A stretch of DNA of 34,843 bases from JBKJVQ01 sp046717125. GTDB lineage: Bacteria; Pseudomonadota; Alphaproteobacteria; Rhizobiales; Methyloligellaceae. The notes below the pieces were generated by a model. That model ran no database searches and was not told where the DNA came from. It saw only the letters and a list, made by a program, of their open reading frames with translations. The DNA lies in contig JBKJVQ010000059.1 of the NCBI GenBank assembly GCA_046717125.1, forward strand, positions 1 through 34,843, written 5' to 3'. Within the stretch, counting starts at the first letter, position 1; each line of letters begins with the position of its first letter. The translations under genes and the position numbers were made by a program. Positions 8,678-15,427 of the stretch are shown here, piece after piece.

Positions 8678-10057
8678 ATGCAGGAAGCGGTAGAGACGGT
8701 CGCCATGCGCGACGAAGAGGGCGCGTTGCGTCCCGACTTCGTGCACGCAATCGCGGCCGCGCTTGAAGGCGGCGATCTCGAGACCGTCCGCCGGCATACT
8801 TCTGGACTCCACCCATCCGATCTTGCCGATCTGATCGAGCAGCTGCGTCCCGAGCTCCGCGTACCCCTGATCGAGGCGCTTGGCGCGGATTTCAATGTGG
8901 CGGCCCTGACGGAGCTGGAAGAGGGCGTCCGCGATCAGGTAATCGAGGCGCTGCCGCAGGAAACGGTGGCGCAGGCGCTCGGTGAGCTCGATTCCGATGA
9001 CGCCGTCTATCTGATCGAGGATCTCGACGCGCGCGAGCAGTCCGAGATTTTGTCAAAGCTGCCGGCGTTCGAACGCGCGGCCCTTTTGCGCAGCTTGGAA
9101 TTTCCCGAGGATTCCGCAGGCCGCATCATGCAGACCGATCTGATCGCCGTGCCGCCGTTCTGGTCGGTCGGGCAGACGGTCGATTTCATGCGTGTGGCGG
9201 ACGGGTTGCCGGAGACGTTCTCCGAACTTTACGTGGTCGATCCGACCTATCACCTGATCGGGACCGTGCCCCTCGCAAAGCTGCTGCGCTCGAAGCGGCC
9301 AGTGCTGATCTCGGACATTACCGAGACCGAAATCCGGCCGATCGAAGTCGACGCGGATCAGGAAGAAGTGGCTCGCGCGTTTGAGCGCTACAACTTGATG
9401 TCCGCGCCCGTGGTCGATACGGACCGGCGCCTCGTCGGCCGGATCACTGTGGACGACGTTGTCGAAGTCATCCAAGAGGAGGCGCAGGAGGACATCCACC
9501 GTCTTGGCGGCGTCGGCGATGAATCCCTGTCCGATACGGTCGGATGGATCGCGCGCAGCCGCTTGCCGTGGCTGATGGTGAATGTTCTCACCGCGCTGCT
9601 CGCGGCCTCCGTCATCAGCCTGTTCGATGCGACCATCGAGCAGATGGTCGCGCTTGCCGTGCTTATGCCGATCGTCGCCTCGATGGGCGGCAATGCGGCG
9701 ACTCAGACCATGACGGTCGCCGTCCGCGCGCTCGCCACGCGCGACCTTGGCAAGGTCAATGCGTGGCGTGTCATCGGGCGCGAGAGCGCGGTCGGCCTCA
9801 TCAACGGCTTTGTTTTCGGAGCGATCATGGCGACCGTCGCGTTTTTCTGGTTCGGCAGTGGCATGCTCGGGCTCGTGATCGCCGCGGCGATGATGGTCAA
9901 TTTGCTGGTCGCGGCGCTTGTCGGTATCCTCGTGCCGCTCGCGCTCGATGCGCTCGACATCGATCCGGCGATTGCCTCGCCGGTGTTCGTTACGACGATG
10001 ACGGATGTTGTGGGTTTCTTTACCTTTCTCGGCCTCGCGACTCTTTGGCTGATCTGA
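8678..10057 (+). CDS. mgtE: Magnesium transporter MgtE
   Basis: A 459-residue Mg2+ channel of the inner membrane. The order of parts is normal. First comes an acidic MgtE N-domain (about 1-130, with HPSDLADLIEQL). Then two CBS domains follow (about 135-260, with GTVPLAKLL and VGRITVDDVVEVI), which sense cytosolic Mg2+. Last come five predicted membrane segments with PIVASMGGNAATQTMTV and the closing FVTTMTDVVGFFTFLGLATLWL. It diverges from the broken deacetylase, with about 40 bases between the likely starts. No Mg2+ riboswitch is possible in so short a leader, so control is probably through the CBS domains. Confidence 0.94.
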   Translation: MQEAVETVAMRDEEGALRPDFVHAIAAALEGGDLETVRRHTSGLHPSDLADLIEQLRPELRVPLIEALGADFNVAALTELEEGVRDQVIEALPQETVAQALGELDSDDAVYLIEDLDAREQSEILSKLPAFERAALLRSLEFPEDSAGRIMQTDLIAVPPFWSVGQTVDFMRVADGLPETFSELYVVDPTYHLIGTVPLAKLLRSKRPVLISDITETEIRPIEVDADQEEVARAFERYNLMSAPVVDTDRRLVGRITVDDVVEVIQEEAQEDIHRLGGVGDESLSDTVGWIARSRLPWLMVNVLTALLAASVISLFDATIEQMVALAVLMPIVASMGGNAATQTMTVAVRALATRDLGKVNAWRVIGRESAVGLINGFVFGAIMATVAFFWFGSGMLGLVIAAAMMVNLLVAALVGILVPLALDALDIDPAIASPVFVTTMTDVVGFFTFLGLATLWLI

Positions 10058-10183
10058 ACCGGAAATGGACGAACCACCGTCGAATATTCGCCATATACCG
10101 GGGCGACTTTCCCCGCCCCGTCGCCGACACTGTCAGCGATGGGCGTTGCCCCTGTTCGGGGCGGAACGACGGGGAGATTTGTT

Positions 10184-11014
10184 TTGAAAATGCTAAAAGC
10201 GCATGGCGCGGAAGTGCCTGCGATCGGACTGGGGACGTGGAAGCTTTCGGGCCCGAGCGGCGAGCAAGCGTTGAGGGACGCGCTCGAACTGGGCTATCGC
10301 CACATCGATACGGCGCAGCTTTACAAGAACGAAGTCGAGGTGGGACGCGCTCTACGCGACAGCGCGGTGCCGCGCGAGCGGGTGTTCGTCACCACCAAGG
10401 TCCATCCGGACAATGCAGGCGACCGGCATCTGCAGCACTCTGTCGAGGACAGTCTCGTCCGTATTGGCGTGCATGTCGTCGATATGGTTCTGCTGCACTG
10501 GCCGAGTTCAAGCGTGCCGCTTCGCGAGACGATGCGCGCGCTGTGCGATGTCAAGCGGGCCGGCTACACACGACATATCGGGGTCAGCAACTTCCCCGTC
10601 GCGCTGCTGGACGAGGCGGTTCATCTGGCGACCGAGCCGCTGGTCACCAATCAGGTCGAATATCACCCGTTCCTCGACCAGATCTGCGTGCTGGCGGCAT
10701 GCCGTCGCCACGGCATGATCATGACGGCCTACTCACCGCTGGCGCAGGGGCGTGTGCGCAACAGCAGGGTGCTTGCCGAAATCGGCATGGCGCATGGCGC
10801 AAGCGGCGCGCAGGTGGCGCTTGCCTGGCTGTTGCAACAGGACGGCGTGGCGGTGATCCCGCGCGCTTCTGGTGTCGAGCATGCGCGCGGCAATCTCGAT
10901 GCCGGGCGCATCGTTCTGAGCGCCGACGAACTGGCGCGCATTGCCACGCTGGCCGAGCCGGACGGGCGCATCGTGGACCCCGTCTGGGCTCCGGAGTGGG
11001 ACGAAGCGGCCTAG
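10184..11014 (+). CDS. Aldo/keto reductase (2,5-diketo-D-gluconate reductase-like)
   Basis: A soluble NADPH-dependent carbonyl reductase of about 276 residues. The AKR tetrad is visible: Asp and Tyr in DTAQLYKNE, Lys in VTTKVHP and His in VLLHWP. The family signatures GYRHIDTAQLY and IGVSNFPVALLDEA and the cofactor-site region VIPRASGVEHARGN are also present. The TTG at 10184 is chosen because GGGGAG ends 7 nt upstream; ATG at 10190 or 10139 are alternatives in the same frame. The natural substrate cannot be deduced; the DkgA/DkgB group is the closest description. The TAG stop codon is the first part of a palindromic repeat. Confidence 0.88.
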   Translation: MKMLKAHGAEVPAIGLGTWKLSGPSGEQALRDALELGYRHIDTAQLYKNEVEVGRALRDSAVPRERVFVTTKVHPDNAGDRHLQHSVEDSLVRIGVHVVDMVLLHWPSSSVPLRETMRALCDVKRAGYTRHIGVSNFPVALLDEAVHLATEPLVTNQVEYHPFLDQICVLAACRRHGMIMTAYSPLAQGRVRNSRVLAEIGMAHGASGAQVALAWLLQQDGVAVIPRASGVEHARGNLDAGRIVLSADELARIATLAEPDGRIVDPVWAPEWDEAA

Positions 11015-11088
11015 AGCATCATCCAAAAAAAGCCTGCCCCGGACATGATCCGGGGTGGACGCCGGGTTTCTGAGAAGATGATGCTCTA
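11012..11088. repeat. Dispersed palindromic element, copy 2
   Basis: Outer arms TAGAGCATCAT (11012) and ATGATGCTCTA (to 11088) form an 11-bp inverted repeat. Inside lies a second palindrome, CCCCGGACATGATCCGGGG. The stop codon of the aldo/keto reductase is the first three bases. A related CCGGG-centred core is seen at 29729-29750. Confidence 0.75.
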
Positions 11089-11114
11089 AAACGCCGCGCC
11101 TCGAGCAGGGCCGC

Positions 11115-11813
11115 TCAGCGCTGCTTCGGCCGCGCAGGCGGCCCTTTCCATTGCGGGGCTTGCGGATTTCTGCCCGGCTGTGGGTTAGGCCTTGGCAGTT
11201 GTTCACTTTGCGGCCGCGCCTCAGGCCGTGGCAGTTGTCCACTTTGCGGGCGCGCCTCAGGCCGGGACGGTTGTCCGTCTGGTGGCCGCATCTGTTGTCC
11301 CGGCGGCGGTTGACGATTTTTCGGTCCAACAGCGGGCGGGCGCGCCTGCTGACCGGCCGGCGCCATTTTCGGTGCAGGAGAACCTGGTCTCGGAGGCTGT
11401 TGAGCCGGCTGACCCGGGTTGGGGGGAGGAATGCCTCCCGGCGCCTTCGGTCGTGGTGGCTGCTGCGGGTTCGATTGCGCCAGCGGCGCAACCCGTCTCA
11501 CGGGCTCGCGGTGCGGAGGCTGCGCGCGCTGACCGAGGAGCGGAAGGTCGCTGAATCGTTCCTCGAACGTCGCCAGAAAATGCTTCTTGGTGACCTTGGC
11601 GACACGGCTCAGCGGCATTTTCCGGAACCGCTGCCGCAGGATTTCGACCTGACCGCGCAGGGTAATCCGGAAGCGTAAGGTTTCGCGCACGGCGAGACCG
11701 AGCGCGACGAACCGGCTCGCATGCTCAGCGAGTATCTCGCCGGGAGGAGCAGGACTTTGCGCGAGCTGGAAGAGAGAATCGCGTTCCGCGTCGCTCATAT
11801 GGATCGCCGGCAT
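11115..11813 (-). CDS. Hypothetical protein with proline-rich, repeat-containing tail
   Basis: A 232-residue protein I cannot assign to a named family. Residues 1-95 look folded: SDAERDSLFQLAQSPAPPGEILAEHA followed by LRFRITLRGQVEILRQRF, a helical pattern resembling a small winged-helix or effector-like domain. The remainder is low-complexity Pro/Gln/Arg/Gly, including two near-perfect 12-residue repeats PRPEARPQSGQL and PRPEARPQSEQL. There is no signal peptide or membrane segment. The ATG at 11813 is chosen because GGAGAAGG lies 4 nt upstream; a longer frame begins at 11867. The opposite strand is also open over this region, an effect of composition, but the minus-strand frame has the ribosome-binding site and the peptide-level repeats. 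Confidence 0.6.
   Translation of the reverse strand: MPAIHMSDAERDSLFQLAQSPAPPGEILAEHASRFVALGLAVRETLRFRITLRGQVEILRQRFRKMPLSRVAKVTKKHFLATFEERFSDLPLLGQRAQPPHREPVRRVAPLAQSNPQQPPRPKAPGGIPPPNPGQPAQQPPRPGSPAPKMAPAGQQARPPAVGPKNRQPPPGQQMRPPDGQPSRPEARPQSGQLPRPEARPQSEQLPRPNPQPGRNPQAPQWKGPPARPKQR
11194..11301. repeat. 36-bp tandem repeat inside the proline-rich gene
   Basis: Two 36-bp units at 11194-11229 and 11230-11265 differ at only a few positions, and a third, more diverged unit covers 11266-11301. The period is a multiple of three and encodes the 12-residue PRPEARPQSxQL repeat on the minus strand. Confidence 0.8.
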
Positions 11814-11910
11814 TCCGCCTTCTCCAATGCGCCTCAGCCTGTCGCCTTCATGCCCGCCGTCTGGCAAGCTGCGGCCGATCCGTGATCACCGACGACCTTC
11901 ATAAGGCACC

Positions 11911-12711
11911 ATGTTCTTTTATGCTGCGAAAATCGTCTGGTTTTTCGCCCAGCCGTCGGTTGCGCTGACGACGCTGCTGCTGGTCGGCGCAGGCCTGTTG
12001 TTGACCCGGTTCGCCTCGGCTGGGGTCGCCATCGTCATCGTCTGCGCAATTCTGCTCGCCGTGTTCGGCCTGTCACCTTTCGGCAATGCCATCATACTTC
12101 CGCTAGAAGACCGCATTCCCCGCGCTACGCTGGCGGATAGGGAGAAAATCGCCGGCATCGTCGTTCTCGGCGGCGCGGAGGACGTCAGCGTAGGCCGCGC
12201 CCGGAAAACGAGTTCGCTCAACGAGGCGGCTGACCGCCTGTTCGAAGCGGCGGCGCTGGCGCGCGAACACCCTGAAGCCATGATCCTGTTTTCCGGCGGC
12301 GACGCCGGCTTCATTCGCGAAGCCGGCAACGAGTCGGCTGGCGCGGCCTACATCCTCCTGCGGCTCGGGGTTCAAGACGACCGCCTGCTGTTGGAAGACA
12401 AGGCGCGCGACACATATGAGAATGCCGTCTACTCGGGCGTCGTCATGAAACAGTCGAGCCGGAAGGGACGCTGGCTTTTGATCACCTCGGCCTATCACAT
12501 GCCGCGCGCCATCGGGTGTTTCCGGAAAGCGGGAATCAAGGTTTCGCCCTGGCCGGTCGATTACCGGACGCGCGGTGCCCAGGACTTCGCGCGCGGTTTC
12601 GACAAAGTATCCGAGGGCCTGCGCCGGGTCGACGTGGCGACGCGCGAATGGATGGGTCTGTTGGTTTATTGGCTGACGGGCCGCACGGACAGCTTGCTGC
12701 CACGACCCTAA
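11911..12711 (+). CDS. YdcF/ElyC-family membrane protein (DUF218)
   Basis: A 266-residue inner-membrane protein. Two N-terminal membrane segments (about residues 14-32 and 36-56) are followed by a periplasmic or cytosolic DUF218 domain with IVVLGGAEDV, ILFSGGDAG, the acidic ESAGAAYILL segment and ARDTYENAVYS, then LLITSAYHMPRAIGCFRKAG. This matches the YdcF/SanA/ElyC group. ElyC influences envelope biogenesis and undecaprenyl-lipid carrier metabolism, but the enzymatic reaction is unsettled. It converges on bufC with 12 bases between the genes. Confidence 0.85.
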   Translation: MFFYAAKIVWFFAQPSVALTTLLLVGAGLLLTRFASAGVAIVIVCAILLAVFGLSPFGNAIILPLEDRIPRATLADREKIAGIVVLGGAEDVSVGRARKTSSLNEAADRLFEAAALAREHPEAMILFSGGDAGFIREAGNESAGAAYILLRLGVQDDRLLLEDKARDTYENAVYSGVVMKQSSRKGRWLLITSAYHMPRAIGCFRKAGIKVSPWPVDYRTRGAQDFARGFDKVSEGLRRVDVATREWMGLLVYWLTGRTDSLLPRP

Positions 12712-12723
12712 AGCCTTGGAACG

Positions 12724-13518
12724 TCAAACCATGATGGACGCGTCGACCTTGTCCCGCGCCAAAAGGCCCGCATCCAGCCAGCCCTTAAGGTAGGACGCGG
12801 CCCGCAACTCGGCGCCGTCCTCCCCGCCAAACATCGAGATCATCTCGCACAGGACGCCGAAATTGACGCCCTTACACATTTCCGTCCACATCATGGATTC
12901 GTCGGCTTGCATGACGCGGAACCGCGTCGACAATTCGTAGCGCCAGACGATGAAGGTGGCGGGCTCGACCAGCATTGCCGCATCCGGCGGGTCCGCCTCG
13001 TCCTGTAACGCAAGCCAGATCTTTTCCGCATTGCTCTGCAGATAGATGTGGTGCGCGGACGGATGTGCGCTGAATGTCAGGCTAGGCCAATTGTCAGGCG
13101 CGACCGCGGCAAGATCGGGCATCTCGAGTGGCGGAGCGTCGGTTGCGTCGAAGGCGTCGGCAAGAGCCGCTTCCAGCGAAGCGAGGTCGGCCGTGACCTG
13201 TGTTCCAGCGTCAATAGCGTACTCGGAAAGAAAATGGGCGAGGTGGCGACCAAACCACCTTGCGTTATGAACGTCGGACGGAAAGGCCGCGATATAAGTC
13301 CGCGCCAAATCGTCGAATTCGTCGCCGAGCCAGCGCGCAAGTATGGGGTATTCGCTTTCCAGGACATCGACGAGACGGCCGGCGTACCCGAGGCGATAGA
13401 CGTCGAACAGCACGTCGCGCGTCTGCTTCGAAGAATCCTGAAGGTGTTCGAGAATGGTGGGCTCATCGTCGAGGACGGCGCGCTGGAACCCATCCTGCAG
13501 GTCGGCGAGCCTGATCAT
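12724..13518 (-). CDS. bufC: DUF2063 partner protein of the MNIO enzyme (BufC/HvfC-like)
   Basis: A 264-residue protein. The N-terminal half contains the DUF2063 putative DNA-binding-type domain: LADLQDGFQRAVL, then VYRLGYAGRLVDVLESEYPIL and ARTYIAAFPS. In MNIO clusters such proteins act as partners that present the precursor peptide to the modifying enzyme; despite the domain name a DNA-binding role is unlikely here. Its ATG overlaps the bufB stop in an ATGA tetranucleotide, showing tight translational coupling. The gene closes the operon and converges on the YdcF-like gene. Assignment is by domain pattern and context. Confidence 0.88.
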   Translation of the reverse strand: MIRLADLQDGFQRAVLDDEPTILEHLQDSSKQTRDVLFDVYRLGYAGRLVDVLESEYPILARWLGDEFDDLARTYIAAFPSDVHNARWFGRHLAHFLSEYAIDAGTQVTADLASLEAALADAFDATDAPPLEMPDLAAVAPDNWPSLTFSAHPSAHHIYLQSNAEKIWLALQDEADPPDAAMLVEPATFIVWRYELSTRFRVMQADESMMWTEMCKGVNFGVLCEMISMFGGEDGAELRAASYLKGWLDAGLLARDKVDASIMV

Positions 13519-14393
13519 TCCGCCGCCTGAAGGCGGATCCCGGGCAGGGCTTCGGCAGCGATCTTCCGCGCGTGGTCCAATTCCTCGACCAGTTCCGCCA
13601 GAGGAGGAATGTTGTCATCACGCTCGAGCAGCGTCGAAACCGGGCCGAAGCGCTCCAGCGCAGCATGGTAGAGGTCCCAGACTTCCGGACACACCGGATG
13701 ATCGTGCGTGTCGATAATGTGGGTTTCCTCGTGGCTGTGACCCGCGACATGGAACTGTACCACACGGTCGCGCGGTATGCCTTCGAAGAACGTCTGGGCG
13801 TCGAAGTCGTGATTGAACGCGTTGACATACACGTTGTTGACGTCGAGTAGCAGGTAGCAGTCCGCGCGCCGCGCCATTTCGGCGACGAATTCCCACTCCG
13901 TCATTTCCGACTGCGTGAAGGTGACGTAGCTCGAGACGTTTTCGAGAACGAGGCGGCGGCCAAGTATGTCCTGCACCTGACTGACACGATCGACCACGTG
14001 GTCCAAAGCTTCTTCCGTGTACGGAATGGGCAACAGATCGTGCAGGTTCACGCCATGCACGCCGGTCCAGCACAGATGGTCGGAAATAAAGACCGGGTCG
14101 ACACGCTGCGCCAGCTTCTTCAGCGCTTCGAGATAGTCGATATCGAGCGGCGAGGTTGATGCGATCGACATCGATACGCCGTGCATGACGACCGGATAGC
14201 GCTCCCGGATGCGGTCAAGCATACGCAATGGCTGCCCGCCCGGAACGAGGTAATTTTCTGAGATCGCCTCAAACCAGTCGATGTTCGGATTGCCGTCGAG
14301 GATCTCGCCGTAATGCTGCGGCCGCAGACCCACGCCGAACCCAAGATAGGGAGGCTTGGTGTTGTCCAAAAGTTTGGTTGCGCCTGATGTCAT
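13515..14393 (-). CDS. bufB: MNIO (DUF692) peptide-modifying iron enzyme, BufB-like
   Basis: A 292-residue TIM-barrel-type protein of the multinuclear non-heme iron oxidative (MNIO) family. It has LGFGVGLRPQHYGEIL, DWFEAISENY, VMHGVSMSI, PVFISDHLCWTG, LVLENVSSYV, LLLDVNNVYVNA, the His-rich VVQFHVAGHSHEE and DTHDHPVCPEVW, and a final LLERDDNIP. The His, Glu and Asp residues in these segments are the expected iron ligands. Family knowledge: MNIO enzymes oxidatively modify cysteines of ribosomal peptides; in bufferins, Cys becomes 5-thiooxazole, giving copper binding. The gene follows two Cys-rich precursor genes and overlaps bufC by 4 bp. GGAG lies 8 nt before the ATG. Confidence 0.93.
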   Translation of the reverse strand: MTSGATKLLDNTKPPYLGFGVGLRPQHYGEILDGNPNIDWFEAISENYLVPGGQPLRMLDRIRERYPVVMHGVSMSIASTSPLDIDYLEALKKLAQRVDPVFISDHLCWTGVHGVNLHDLLPIPYTEEALDHVVDRVSQVQDILGRRLVLENVSSYVTFTQSEMTEWEFVAEMARRADCYLLLDVNNVYVNAFNHDFDAQTFFEGIPRDRVVQFHVAGHSHEETHIIDTHDHPVCPEVWDLYHAALERFGPVSTLLERDDNIPPLAELVEELDHARKIAAEALPGIRLQAAE

Positions 14394-14481
14394 GGTCCGA
14401 ACTCCGGCATTCGGTCGATCCTAACACCGCATGACAGTCGGCGCGACGAGCGATGCAAGGGAAAGCGGCGGCGGCAGGGCT

Positions 14482-14513
14482 GCTAGTCCCGCCGCCTTCA
14501 CGCCGGGACTAGC
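14482..14513 (-). promoter_or_regulatory. Perfect hairpin between precursor and maturation genes
   Basis: GCTAGTCCCG (14482-14491) pairs perfectly with CGGGACTAGC (14504-14513) around a 12-nt loop. On the minus-strand transcript it contains the TAG stop of the downstream precursor gene (14509-14511) in its 5' arm. No U-run follows, so it is more likely an RNA-processing or 3'-stabilising structure, or a weak attenuator, than a full terminator. Confidence 0.6.
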
Positions 14514-14763
14514 CCTTCTTCTTTCCGGCCAGAGCCTCGCATTTTGCTTGCGACATCTTCGACCAGCCTTTGCCTTTGCAAGCATTCTTGCCCTTGCAGG
14601 CATTACTCGCGCCCTTGCAAGCGCTCGTTCCCTTGCAGGCATTGGCGCCGATGCACTTCACGTTGGCGGCTTCGGCGGGGGCCGGAGCAACGACCGCGCC
14701 GGCAACCAGCATGGCGGCGGCGGATGCGGCCAGCGCTGCGCCGGAGAACTTCATCATCTTCAT
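14509..14763 (-). CDS. Bufferin-type metallophore precursor, second tandem copy (BufA2-like)
   Basis: An 84-residue secreted precursor. Residues 1-32 form a Sec signal peptide (basic MKMMK, hydrophobic core, PAPAEA before the cut). The mature part has six cysteines at 37, 43, 49, 56, 62 and 75, and the motif ACKG occurs four times: NACKG, SACKG, NACKG, NACKG. The pattern matches the BufA2 group of bufferins, periplasmic copper-binding RiPPs; modification by the adjacent MNIO enzyme is inferred from synteny. The ATG at 14763 is preceded by GGAG at 6 nt spacing; an in-frame start at 14796 would spoil the signal peptide. The end of the gene lies in a strong hairpin. Confidence 0.88.
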   Translation of the reverse strand: MKMMKFSGAALAASAAAMLVAGAVVAPAPAEAANVKCIGANACKGTSACKGASNACKGKNACKGKGWSKMSQAKCEALAGKKKG

Positions 14764-14833
14764 ACTGTGCTCCATTGAGATAGGCTTAGAAAGCAATGCT
14801 CAAACGATTGCCGACTTTTGGCTGCTTTACAAG

Positions 14834-15094
14834 CTAGCCCTTGACGACTTTGCCGCCCTTGTCCGTGCAATCCTTCGCGGTCATTTCCATAAAGCCCTGA
14901 CCCTTGCAGGCATTCTTGCCCTTGCAGGCGTTCGATGCGCCCTTGCAGGCGCCGGTGCCCTTGCAGGCGTTGACGCCGGTGCAATGAACCTTCGCATCGT
15001 CGGCAGCATGCGCAACCGGAGCAACGAATGTTCCGCCCATCACGAGCGCCGCAGCGGCGACGGCAAGAGTCGCGCCGGATTTCGACAGCTTCAT
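14834..15094 (-). CDS. Bufferin-type metallophore precursor, first tandem copy (BufA2-like)
   Basis: An 86-residue secreted precursor with a signal peptide to about residue 30 (VAPVAHA-ADD). The six cysteines lie at 38, 44, 50, 57, 63 and 76, with exactly the same intervals as in the second copy. It carries four ACKG motifs and a tail MTAKDCTDKGGK that differs from the MSQAKCEALAGK of its neighbour. GGGAG at 7 nt spacing precedes the ATG. It is the first gene of the four-gene minus-strand operon. At DNA level the coding repeats of CCCTTGCAGGC are shared between copies, so the pair arose by tandem duplication. Metal specificity cannot be read from sequence; copper is the family expectation. 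Confidence 0.9.
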   Translation of the reverse strand: MKLSKSGATLAVAAAALVMGGTFVAPVAHAADDAKVHCTGVNACKGTGACKGASNACKGKNACKGQGFMEMTAKDCTDKGGKVVKG

Positions 15095-15134
15095 TTTAGT
15101 TCTCCCAGGGATGATATTTGAAAACGGAGTTCAC

Positions 15135-15150
15135 TCGGACTCGTGTCCGA
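15135..15150. promoter_or_regulatory. Inverted repeat in the buf leader
   Basis: TCGGAC-TCGT-GTCCGA is a perfect 6-bp inverted repeat lying 41 to 56 bases upstream of the first precursor ATG and downstream of the putative promoter. It could be an operator or a small RNA hairpin in the leader; the sequence does not decide. Confidence 0.35.
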
Positions 15151-15164
15151 CGCGCCTCTTACTG

Positions 15165-15193
15165 TCTAACCACCGCTCTTGGATCAGGTTTCC
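15165..15193 (-). promoter_or_regulatory. Putative ECF-type promoter of the buf operon
   Basis: On the minus strand GGAAAC (15193-15188) and GTTAGA (15170-15165) are 17 bp apart, resembling the GGAAC/GTT pattern of ECF or general-stress sigma promoters of alphaproteobacteria. It ends about 70 bases before the first precursor start. The family precedent for stress-sigma control of buf operons supports it, but the match is short. Confidence 0.3.
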
Positions 15194-15427
15194 ATTCGTC
15201 ACACTGTCGTGAGCAATTTTGTTCGGTTCGAGCTCAACACGTAGATCAGGGTTCTCGGACGGTCGTTGCGTGACGGTTGCGCGCCGCCAACAAATTTGGC
15301 ATCAATCCGCGCGCTTTGGCTTCCTGCTTGAATTTGGCCGTTTCGGCCGGGCGGAGATCGAGCCGATCTATCCGCCGAAAATTCCTTCCAGATAAAATTA
15401 CCAGCCGAGAGACCCGGGGGCTCACAC

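Larger units (their letters stand above)
15095..15427. other. 333-bp divergent regulatory region between the buf operon and hppA
   Basis: No coding frame is supported here. It must hold the promoters of both divergent units. On the buf side I see a GGAAAC-17 nt-GTTAGA pair and a small perfect inverted repeat; on the hppA side a short hairpin GGCCG-TTT-CGGCC at 15336-15348 and a GGGGG ribosome-binding site before the hppA ATG. No classical sigma-70 boxes, tRNA or riboswitch fold were recognised. Confidence 0.6.

Noticed and set aside
10098..10120. GGGGCG/CGCCCC hairpin as mgtE terminator
   Set aside because: Only 6 bp, no T-run; too weak to call.
11151..11678. Plus-strand open frames opposite the proline-rich gene
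   Set aside because: They are antisense shadows of a repetitive GC-rich gene without ribosome-binding sites or recognisable domains.
14570..15000. Regularly spaced CCCTTGCAGGC repeats, CRISPR-like at first sight
   Set aside because: They are codons for the ACKG units of two signal-peptide-bearing precursors with good ribosome-binding sites; spacers are short and themselves coding, and no cas gene is near.
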